Assembly (NCBI GenBank): GCA_039654915.1
Contig: CM077594.1
Location: 93,820,893-93,884,892 of the forward strand
Reading direction: 5' to 3'
DNA from: Aquilaria yunnanensis
Lineage: Eukaryota; Streptophyta; Magnoliopsida; Malvales; Thymelaeaceae
Length of the DNA: 64,000 nucleotides
Under the pieces are notes generated by a model that was given only the letters and a program-made list of their open reading frames with translations, made no database searches and was not told the DNA's origin. The translations under genes and the position numbers were made by a program. The first letter of the stretch is position 1; every line of letters begins with the position of its first letter. Shown here piece after piece: positions 33,986 through 43,197 of the stretch.

Positions 33986-34831
33986 GGTGACTGGTGGAGA
34001 GACTTCTGGGAGGAAGAACGCCTGGTGGAGTGGATAGCCCCAAGGAGAGTGCCTGAAAGCTCAGAAACAAAGGGTTAGGAGGCCCCACGGAGTGTTTTTC
34101 CGGGGGGGGAGCCTCCGACGCCCAAGTCAGTGGTGGCTGAGAAAAGGCAGAGGAAATAGCACGAAGGGCTGAAGAGTCTCGCCTGATGGTTCTCTCAGAG
34201 TGTGGGAGCAGTGTCTGGCCAACCAACCAGCCTCCTGCCCAGTATTAATTCCTGGTATTTAAAGGAGCGCCTAGCCCGTTCAGATCGCGACACGTGTTCG
34301 GTCGGATGTTCCTGAATTTCTGGGCATAGGGGACAGATAGCTGGTAGTAGGTTACCTTGAGCCACGTGCTGAGATGGGCCATGATGCGATCCTGATGGCG
34401 TCCGTGTGTCAGAGCGCCCATCGAGGCGGCTTTATGACGTCTATGAAAGGACGTGTCAGAGGCTTCCTTAAATGCTTCCATGAATGTTCCTGCCGTACTC
34501 CCGAGGTCCCTGGGTGAGGTCGTCCTCTAATTCGGACAGAGCCTCTTCGGGAAACAAGCCCTCAGTTCGGGGGTTCCCAGTTTCAGGGAGTTCCGCCTTC
34601 GGGGATATCATGTTCGGCTCGCTGTCTGGTGCCGCTTTTCCGAAGGCGATCTGTTCACAACCTTGGGGGGCTGAGTAGTGTCCTCGGGGTTTCCTGGCGT
34701 GCCGGGCTCGGAGCTCTTCGGCTATCTCCCGAGGTGCCTGATCGCACCTTTTCTCGGGTAGCACCAGCTTCTTCTGGCCATCATTATGGCAGGGAGTTCG
34801 GCCAGATAGAGGCGATAGCGTTTGGCTATCA
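33954..34831 (-). repeat. 5' LTR of the Tat element (878 bp)
   Basis: It matches 15527-16404 except for about eight substitutions. On the minus strand it starts TGATAGCC at 34831 and ends GGCCATCA at 33954, next to the primer site. Confidence 0.95.
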
Positions 34832-34836
34832 GTGGG
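34832..34836. repeat. Right target-site duplication of the Tat element
   Basis: GTGGG matches 15522-15526. Athila sequence resumes here. Confidence 0.92.
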
Positions 34837-36083
34837 GGGAATGGACCACATTTTCTCAACTTTAAGAGGTACCATGTATTGAATGTTCAAAGGGTATAAG
34901 TCTTAGGATGAAAAGATTGAGGGTACTTTGCAAATGTTTTAAAAAAACAAAGGTTGGTTTCGTAAAGCTGGCGACGCGTCGCCAATTTGCGCAATTGTTC
35001 TCAGAATGCTTATAACTGTGGCGACGCGTCGCCAGAATGGGTCCAGAATTGGCGACGCATCGCCAAGATTATAACTGCTGTTTTAACCTCGCCTCCCTTT
35101 CACTTTTCTCACTTTTACTTTGCTCCTCCACCAAAGAAACCTCTCAAACTTCAAACCCTACCCTTCCGTAAGCTTCACGGTTTGATTTTTTGGAGTTTAT
35201 TCGTCGCATCAAGCCTCTCATCAAGTAAGTTTCTCTCATCTTCTTCCTCCCTTCTACATTTTTGAGATGAGTTTTGGAGCGAATGGTGTTCGCTTGTGAA
35301 GGTTCCGAAAATTACTTGATTTTGCTTGATTCTCATGGATTTCATGCTTGAATTCGATTTGACATGGATGCATTTATGTATGGAAAGTGTTTTGTGCATA
35401 GGATTATGAATTTGGATTAGAAATCGAGGTTAAAATTTCTTGCACAACAAGGGCTGCGAATTTTCATGGCAACTTCTTGATTATGCATGTTCATGTTGTT
35501 TGATTGATTATAAACTTGGGATCTACTTGAAATAGGAGTGGGTCAAACGTGCATTGCCTTCAATTCACTCCGGTTTGATTGATTTTTTTGAGTTAGAGGA
35601 TTTCCGGAGAAGTGCAATTTGACTGCCTCTATATCTATTTTGCACAACAATGTGGCTTCGTGTGGTGTGTTTTTTTTCCTAAATTCTTTGTATGTGAGGC
35701 ATCTAGGTGTTGCATAGTTCAAGATTGAATGATTACTTTGCACTAGGAAGCTTGTTTACTAATTGCCCCAAGAGCCGCAAGTTGGTATGGACATTGATGG
35801 GATTTTCCTTGCTATCTTATTCATGTGCACACATCTAGTATCCGTAACATCGATTTGACTTGAATATTTTGTGGAATAAGCAAGGGTGCATTGGATGGTG
35901 CAAAACCTTAGAACACCTAGGATGGACATGGAGTAGGATAATGGATTTTCTTCTTATGCATGAGTTTTTCTACTATGGATTGGTAACTTGAAGTTGGGAA
36001 ATGGTGTAGTGAAGGTTAATCATTGGTTCTTTCATTCTTCATATAAAGGAGCTTGAAATGTATCTTGTGATTTTGTAGGAAAC
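34837..36083 (+). promoter_or_regulatory. Region upstream of the Athila env-like ORF: palindromes, Y-patch, leader intron
   Basis: Three GGCGACGCGTCGCC-type palindromes lie at 34970-34983 (perfect), 35020-35033 (perfect) and 35051-35064 (one mismatch), with flanks like those in the LTR array (CCAGAAT, CCAGAATTGGCG). A CT-rich stretch follows at 35088-35130. A probable 854-bp intron runs from 35225 (AA/GTAAGT) to 36078 (TTTTGTAG), ending five bases before the ATG at 36084. No clear TATA box is seen. This looks like an internal promoter with a spliced leader for the env-like ORF. The promoter and splicing are inferred. Confidence 0.55.
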
Positions 36084-37471
36084 ATGCCTCACAAGTCGGT
36101 GCCCATAAACTCGTTGAAAGAAAAGGGGAGGGTGAAGAGGATTCGTCAAGAGGAGCCACAAGAACCACCCTATGATACTTCACGCTTTGTGTCCTCTCGG
36201 GCAAGCAACTACTTTGAGGGGTTCATGAATCGCAAGCTCACACCAGAAAGAGGCTTCGACTTCTCGAAGAAGGAAAATGAAGGGATACTAAGAATCGTGG
36301 AGAGGCGTGGATGGCAACAATGGGTCAATCATTCTCAAGCGGAAGTGTCCAATATCCTCATAATGGAATTCTACGCCAACTTGATGGGAGCTTACTATCT
36401 GAATCGCCAAGCCAAGGTTTGTTTTGTGCGCCAACAAGCGGTGCATTATAGGGATACTGTGATCAATAAGCTGTTCAACATCAACCCATTGATTGGAGGA
36501 CAAATCAAGGAGGTTTCCCTGGATCAACAAGCTCAAGTAGTATGCGGTCGCCCGGTCCATTGGACACTGAGCCGGGATCAATCTCATAGGAAGCTCTACT
36601 TCAGTTTTTCAGCCCTTCCCCCAGAGATGAAAGCCTCACCTCCCGCCTCGTCTCGACCACTCATGTTCGGGAAGTCACCCTGGATCGCTTGGAGATCTTA
36701 TACTGCATCGTATGTGACGTCCGAATCAATGTCGGACACTTCATCCTAAAGCATATTCATCGCGCCGCCAAGTCGAAACGGGGGAACCTGCCTTTCTCTC
36801 AGCTGGTCACTACCTTAATGTTGAGGGCCGGTGTTGTCATGGAAGATCCCTCAAGGATAAATTTGGTCATCAAGCCAGTCTCGGTGGACAAGCTTAGTGG
36901 TGCTTCGGAAGGTATTCGGGAGGTAGTGTCAGAAGAGGAGGAAGAGAATGCCGACCAAGAGCAAGAGCAAGTGGAAGAAGGAGAAGAAGAACAGGAGCTA
37001 TATCTAAGGGAGGACGTTGGAGGGGCTTCTGAGCAGTTAGTCGATCCAGCTACCGCGACTCCGGCCTCGTTGGCTGTAGCACTCAACAAGATGTACTTGA
37101 TGATGCGAGAGCAGCATGAAGAGTCAGCGGCTCGGTTTGAATCAGTTGGTGGCTCCTTTACTTCTTTTGCAAAGGAGATTCGCGAGGGCATCGCACTTAT
37201 TGCCGGCAACCAGGAATCTCTTTCCGGGCAAGTCCGTTGGGGCCACCAACACCAGCAGCAGCTGCGGGATCTCCCGCCAGAATACCCACCCTTCCCACCC
37301 ATCCCCCCCCATTTCCACCCCTCCGCTTACCCGTGGTACACACCCCACCCCTCCAGCCACCCACCTCCCTTTTACCCACATTTCGGACCTCCCCATGACC
37401 CGTCCGAAGGTCCTTCCTCTTTTCCTCCTGCCGGTGGGTCTTCCGGCCACGATGACATGGGAGAGGAGTAG
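36084..37471 (+). pseudogene. Athila env-like ORF with one frameshift
   Basis: The first frame (36084 on) encodes a plant transposon protein of the type found downstream of pol in Athila elements: RGFDFSKKENEGILRIVERRGW, then IMEFYANLMGAYY and GRPVHWTLSRD. Between about 36600 and 36665 the frame changes; the second frame carries REVTLDRLEILYCIVCDVRIN and GNLPFSQLVTTLMLRAGV to TAG 37469-37471. Next come an acidic Glu-rich stretch, a short helical segment and a long Pro-, His- and Tyr-rich tail. No signal peptide or transmembrane helix is obvious, so env-like refers only to position and family. Leader and intron features lie upstream; a polypurine-like motif lies 70 bp downstream. The function is unknown. 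Confidence 0.8.
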
Positions 37472-38873
37472 TAGGGGTAGGAATACCTGCCCCCAAGTAT
37501 GATTCTTGCTTACTCACTTTCCATTGAGGACAATGCTAGTTTTAAGTTTGGGGGAGTGGGTGCGTGATTATCATACTTGGCTTTTGGTTTGTGTTCGTGT
37601 CTTTGTTTTAGATTTAGGGTGCATGTTTCTTGCATACTTTGTGTCCTGTTTTCCTCTCTTCTGTTAGTAAAGTTGGATAGGTTGATAATTTCTTTTTGTA
37701 GTCCTTGTTTGTTTTTGGTGTCTTTAGGACCCAATGGTGACCATTTTGTTTCATATGAATGGATATGGTTACTAGTTTGATTTTCTTGAAGCTTTGATGA
37801 ATTTGGAAAAATCAGTTTTGATGCTTTTGGGTGAGTCTTTGATAATGTGTTATAATGAACTTGGGAGTTGTGCCATAAACTCGTATCTTTTGAGTTTTGT
37901 TCTAAAACTTGCTTAAGGACCTAGCTAACTCACAAGAGTGTATGAGCTGGAAGCATGTGGTCTCCTAGGAGGAACCTCCCCACCAATTAACCAATCCCTC
38001 TACATTCCTTCAAATCACCCTTAATTTGAGCTTTCATTTTCTTGTGGTTATACCCTTGAGTTAACTAAGGTGGAAAAAGGTCAAAACTAGAGCTTAAAAG
38101 GAATTGCATTAAGTTGAATTAAGAGGGAAATAATGGCAAGCTTGGTGTGGTTTGTGTTAAAGAAAAAAAACATATAAAATACTATTCCGCTGTTTCCTAG
38201 TATCGAAGTAGGTTGGGGTCTTCTCCTAAGGCAAGAGTTGATCACAGCTCAAAAAGGTGCTTGAAATAAGAGTATGGTTGTAAATAAAATCACCTTGGAT
38301 TGTATTAAGTTAGTAGCTTGGGCTTAGGCGGAGCTCCCGTTTATGCACTTGCCAAAAGGCTAAATACATGAAGAGGAAACAATAGTTAGTTTATAAGGTG
38401 TAAAGAGGTTGGTGGATTGTGGATTGGTGCTTGTTCAACTTGATTGTTTCTTTTAAGCACTTGGTTTTATTTTTGACCACCTCACTAACTCTATCACGAA
38501 AGATTATCTTCTGGTTCCTCCATTTTCTTTTTAAGCCTCTGACCTGTTGCTATCCTTTGGAAGTAAACCATTTGAGCTTTGAGTGTGGTGCGACCAACCG
38601 TAGGGAAGTAAGGTCGAGGGTGCTGGATCCTTTTGCAAGCGTTTGGAAAAGAACTTAACACAACTCCCTTAATGGAAATTTAAATCATCTAGGGGGTCAT
38701 ACCCCTGGGGGCTTCACCCTAGGTAGCAAAATTAACTTTTCCTTAGTCACCATTTCTTCTTTTGAAGTCAAACTTAGTTGATCATTGAAGTTTAGATGCA
38801 ACATTTGGTTACCATGATAGCTTCTTTGGTGTTTGAGTATGTTGTAGGTTAGGTTGCTAGGGACTAGCTTAGG
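37472..38873 (+). other. Athila 3' untranslated region
   Basis: This is 1.4 kb of T-rich non-coding sequence between the env-like ORF and the polypurine tract. It contains an internal copy of the tract core at 37541-37554, preceded by CATTGAGGACAATGC, a motif I recall from other Athila relatives. No credible ORF is seen. Confidence 0.7.
37541..37560 (+). promoter_or_regulatory. Internal polypurine-like motif of the Athila element
   Basis: TTTAAGTTTGGGGG at 37541-37554, followed by AGTGGG, is identical over 14 bases to the core of the terminal polypurine tract at 38874-38887. It could act as a second plus-strand primer. This is inferred. Confidence 0.5.
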
Positions 38874-38891
38874 TTTAAGTTTGGGGGAACT
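38874..38891 (+). promoter_or_regulatory. Terminal polypurine tract of the Athila element
   Basis: TTTAAGTTTGGGGGAACT lies directly before the 3' LTR start TGTTAAGTG at 38892. Confidence 0.85.
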
Positions 38892-40259
38892 TGTTAAGTG
38901 CATCATTCCACAGTCAAAGTGTTGACCTTTTGACAACTTTGACCGTCAAATTCTGTTGATTTTTCCTTCTTTGTCTTAGTTTTTCTTGGTACTTTTGCTC
39001 ATTACAGGTTTAGTCAAATGTTACGAATAGGGCATTAGAAGCAAGCTTGAGTGGGACGGCATTTGGACGAGGAACGTAGAAGAAGTGCAAAAACGAAGAT
39101 TGGCGCCGCGTCGCCAGAATTCGTCCAGAATTGGCGACGCGTCGCCCAAGTTATCAGCATTCTGAGTTCCTGATGGTCATCTGGCGACACGTCGCCAGAA
39201 CTCGACCCATTCTGGAGACGCGTCGCCAGCGCTGCTCTGTTTTGCCGAAAGCTCGCGTTTTGATGGTCCCCCACTATTTTTCCACCTGATGAGCTGGCTT
39301 GGATCGGTGATACTTATCCCTTTAGAGCTGGAATGAAGAGGGGGTATAAATAGAAGAGAAGAAAGAGTCCAAAAGGGGGGCTTCTTGGCTGATTTTGATC
39401 TAGACCCGACTAGAGGCGAATTGAGCATTTCGGAGGTGTTCTGGGGAAGCTGGAACCAGAGGATTGTTCATTTTGAGTGTACAAACGTCGAGGGGGTTTC
39501 CTAGGTTTCCTCTCTTCTCTATTTTGATTTGTATGATTTTCGTGGATATTGTTATTATGGATTTGTTGATGACATTAGCTATGGATTGTGAGTAGATCTC
39601 TTTACCTTTCTAGGGTGACTTTCCTCCCTTTGTTACTTAATGAAGTTGTTTTGTGTTTATGGATGAGTTCTATTGTGTTGTTCCTTACATTGAACTTCTT
39701 GTTTGATGAATGGTAGGCCACCATGTCTAATGCACTAGTCCATTAAATCCTTGAGAAAGGTTTTAAGGGTGACAAAGAGGAATGGAAGGGGCATAGTGTT
39801 AACTTAAATTAGAGATAATATAAGTGAACATTAGGCATTAAAAGATGGTTTAGCTCTTCAACCACCTTAAGTTAAGTTGGAGCTTGAGTAAAGCCCATGT
39901 TAGTGGAGGGTGCGCAAAAACCTATCTTGAGAAAGGGGTTTTTGATATGAAATCTTTTTGACCACACATGGAACTTCACATTTGGGGACCAACTTTATTG
40001 AGTAGCAATGGGTAAGAAATGAATCCTAGAGGGGTAGTCACATTTATTCTAAGTTCTATCTTTAGTACTTTTCATCTTCTTTAGAGTCATTTTTCTTGTG
40101 TTGATTAAGTTAGGTAGCTTGGGCAACTTTGATCTTTAAATCTAGATAAAATCACTAACTCTCTTGGGACGACACCCTTAATTACTCCTAGTATACAACG
40201 ATTCCGTTCGCTTGCAGGTTTTTGAGGGTTAAATTGATAAACTCTTGATTTTCACAACA
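38892..40259 (+). repeat. 3' LTR of the Athila element (1368 bp)
   Basis: This is the second copy of 8440-9807, of equal length, with 27 differences by eye. The palindrome array is present at 39102-39115, 39133-39146 (perfect), 39183-39196 and 39214-39227. The TATA box is at 39345-39352. Confidence 0.95.
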
Positions 40260-40264
40260 TGCAT
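40260..40264. repeat. Right target-site duplication of the Athila element
   Basis: TGCAT matches 8435-8439. Confidence 0.9.
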
Positions 40265-41129
40265 GTGAAAGGGGCTCCTAATGACTAAGCCATATGGCAT
40301 TATTGTGCCACTATAGGAATCTGGCCTTAAGAACCTGAGAAGGCTAAGTTAACTATGTTTTTAGTTAGTTAAGTATTTGATTGTTAAGAGCATGAACTAT
40401 GATAAGCAAGCTAGGGGAAGTAAAAATAGTATAACTGGAACCTAGTAGGCCTAAGACCCCTATTGAACAATTGAGCTTATTTGTAAGAACAAGGCTTGCT
40501 AGGCTACAAGATATAGCTTAAGATGGCCTGTGCTATGTAGCTAAGACTTAATCCTTGTTGGATCTCCATATGACATAGTATTTACCTTGCTAATGTTAGT
40601 TTTATGGTTGTCTAGTTATATATGTTGACTACTGGTTGTTTTTTGCTTGTTGTTTGTATGTTTGTGTTTTGTTGTTGTTCTTTGTGCTGTCTTTTTGTTT
40701 TTTGCTATAAGCACAGGTAATGGACAACTGCTGGGTATGATCTTTCATGGTTTTAAGGTGTCTTTTATTGAGTTTTTAAAAAAACTTATTCCTGTATGAC
40801 TTTCTTTACAGGAAATTGAAGAGCTAGAAAAAGGACTATTTGCTCATTTTGTTTATAAATGTAAGTTAGCATTCTTGATGGACTAGGGATGTTATTTTTA
40901 GTTCCAAGCTGTACTGAGTGAAATACTAATGAAATTGTGGGCTAGTTGCCATTTTAGTTATTATGGGCCAAGCTAATGATGGTGATGGTCTCTTATATGG
41001 TTTGGAAGCCTAGAAAAAGTCCTGGCTAAGGGGTTTTGAACATTAGGTCCTAGTGTATAGGCATTCTCTTGTTATTTGTCTAAGCGTTAAAGGTCAGAGT
41101 CTCTCATAGGTTTTATCCTATCAATCATG
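40265..41129 (+). other. Host spacer with two exon-like segments
   Basis: T-rich sequence with splice-like signals. A 49-bp segment at 40812-40860 is preceded by TTTCTTTACAG and followed by GTAAGT, and reads EIEELEKGLFAHFVYK. A 41-bp segment at 40717-40757 follows a pyrimidine tract and CACAG, is followed by GTGTCT, and reads NGQLLGMIFHGFK in a compatible phase. The gap between them is 54 bp, short for a plant intron. I do not recognise the peptide. The rest shows no feature. Confidence 0.3.
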
Positions 41130-43197
41130 TATTTTTCACCAACGACTTCCTCCTTTTCTTCTAACCTATTAAAGAATCCATCCATACTCTTCAAAATACA
41201 TTGGCATTATATTCAAGGGCATCAAGTCAAGAAGCTAACTTTCAAAAATTAGAATGGATGTTTAGCAAAAATGTGACAGCAACTATTTAACAAGAATTTT
41301 GTAATGTGCTTCCTATCTAGATTAACACAGGCATTCTTTATTATTTAAGGGCTCCCTCATGCTAGGACCTTTCTAAAAATGCCACATTCCATTTCTTGGC
41401 AGATAAGATTATAAATCAGTTGGATAATTGGAAATGGAGAATGCTAAACAATTCTAGAAGGCTAACCCCCATCCAGTTCACTTTAACTTCTATTCTTGTG
41501 TATATTATGTCATTGTTCAAAGTCTTGGTCACTTTATTAGACTTTATTTCTAAGAACTTTGTCTAATTTTGGTGGTCAGGCTCTCGAGATAAAAGAGGCA
41601 TCCATCTAAAGCAAAAAACATTACTAATGCTTCTGAAATGTCTTGAAGGATTGGGATTAAAAGACCTCTACCTATTTAATCAAGCATTACTAAATGAAAC
41701 TTTTTGGAGGATTTTTACTGAAGACCCAAATAGACTGGTCTATAATGTTCTTGCAACGTCGAATCATTTAGTTTGGTTAGTAAATGCTACCGATTCTACT
41801 TCTTAGGTCTGGAGAAGTCTGCTTTAGGGCAAATAAATATTTAAAGACTCCCACCAATGGAAGATTGGATATGACACTTCAATTTGGGTCTGGGAGGATC
41901 AACGGATTCCAAGAATGGCTTTTGCCCAATTATGTTTAAACAGCCTATGTTATAGTTCAACTTGTAAGCTATGGGTGTCAGATTTAGGGTTTACTAATGG
42001 CGTCGGATGGGATATGAACCAACTAAGACAATTCTTTCCAAAAGATGTTGTATGGTAGATATCTACTCTTCTTCGGCTCTAGTTAATGGAAATGATATGG
42101 TTGTTTGGCATAGGGTTTTAGGAGGTTATTATTCATCAAAGCACGGTTATTCACGGCTAATGGTCTAAAAGGCGGCTCACTTGTTTCACCCATCAAAAGG
42201 TCTAATAAGGTCTCCTCAAATCTAGGTTTTCCCTTTTGTATTGAAGAAGGTTTGGGGTTTATAAATCTCTTAAAAATTCAAGGTTTTTATTTATGAAAAT
42301 GCTTGCTCAATGCTATTCCAATGGGTAGTAATCTTGTTTCCCAAGGTGGGCTTCAGTCTAACATTTTTCATAAGTATCAATCAATATAGTAAACAACCTT
42401 TCATCTATTCTAGGAGTGCATTGGCTCTGTAAATATCTGGGCTAACTTTTGCACCCCATCGCCCTTAAATAACTCAATTTCTTTTTAGGGTTGGTTGTTT
42501 TCTTTCCTCCCTTCCTGTACTAAATGGTCTTTTGATTGGATCATTTTCTTAGCCTCTAGTTTGTGGATCATTCGGCTAGAAAAAAATGAATGTTTGTTTC
42601 ATAACGCTCCTTTTGACCCTTGGTCTTTGATATTTGGGAGAAAAGTTCTTATTCAACAAATTTCATTGTCTAGAGACTTCTTGTCCACCCAGAGGGTTTT
42701 CTATGCAAACCTTCCCTAATAAGCTTTACCATTCATGGGGAATTAGGAAATTTATAGCTCTTGACCGAAACTTTGTTGCCTTTGTGGTTGATGGTGCCTG
42801 GAATAAATCTTTAGGCCTTGGAGTAACAATCTGGTTGTGGATGGGTTCAAATGCTTCTCCAAATTATCAACATGGAAAACTTTGGTCATATTGCTCTTTA
42901 GCTTTAGAAGCCGTGCTAAAAGCTCTTATGGGGGCAGTCAGAATTTCAACAACTTTCTCCCTTCCATATATTACCATTCTATTTAATTGTTCTTAGATAT
43001 TAAAACTTCTTTGCAACCAGAAGACGTCAAATCTAGTCCTAGTAAGTTTAATAGCTCATATTATTAGAGGAGTAGAGAAGTTTGATCGCTATTCATTGGT
43101 CATAGTTCTGAGTCAACATGTTTCTCTTGCCTACAATTTGGTAGCATATTTTTTCCCCTAGCTTTCTCTTTTGATTTTGATTACTAAAAGAAAAAAA
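41130..43197 (+). pseudogene. 5'-truncated L1-type LINE remnant
   Basis: A decayed non-LTR retrotransposon in several frames. Near 41170-41290 the RT thumb region reads IHTLQNTLALYSRASSQEAN and LEWMFSKNV. Near 41390-41520 it reads FHFLADKIINQLDNWKWRML and LTSILVYIMSLFKVL. Near 41640 GLKDL-like sequence with FNQALLNETFWR follows. A zinc-binding RT C-terminal region spans about 42230-42470. A plant LINE-type RNase H at about 42770-43000 has VVDGAWNKS and ALEAVLKAL. Numerous stops and shifts make it non-functional. It ends in an A-rich AAAAGAAAAAAA at about 43184-43196. The endonuclease and RT core are absent. I could not identify target-site duplications. Confidence 0.8.

Larger units (their letters stand above)
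15527..34831 (-). mobile_element. Tat-type Ty3/gypsy element inserted into the Athila element
   Basis: A minus-strand element with two 878-bp LTRs (15527-16404 and 33954-34831) that differ at eight sites by eye, flanked by TSD GTGGG. From its 5' end it holds a primer site, gag, protease, RT, two RNase H regions, integrase, a long 3' region with tandem repeats and an antisense spliced gene, then a polypurine tract. A copia element (20122-28645) interrupts the 3' region. Without it the element is about 10.8 kb. The second, archaeal-type RNase H and the antisense ORF mark the Tat lineage (Retand-like). Gag-pol has several frameshifts. Confidence 0.93.
8440..40259 (+). mobile_element. Athila-type Ty3/gypsy element carrying nested insertions
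   Basis: The outer element is on the plus strand with 1368-bp LTRs at both ends, TSD TGCAT, a TGGCGCC-type primer site at 9815-9832, gag-pol at 9952-15339, an env-like ORF at 36084-37471 and a polypurine tract at 38874-38891. A Tat element (15527-34831) interrupts it just after pol. Without the insertion and one TSD copy the element is about 12.5 kb, a usual size for Athila. The LTRs differ at 27 of 1368 sites by my count, 24 of them transitions. Gag-pol carries four in-frame stops and the env-like ORF a frameshift, so this copy is not autonomous now. Confidence 0.93.

Noticed and set aside
33790..34078. ORFs spanning the Tat LTR-internal junction on the plus strand
   Set aside because: They cross the primer site and LTR boundary and oppose the gag frame.
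36799..37517. Minus-strand ORFs of 100-167 codons opposite the env-like ORF
   Set aside because: Their Ser/Cys- and Gly-rich composition is the complement of the acidic and Pro-rich stretches on the plus strand.
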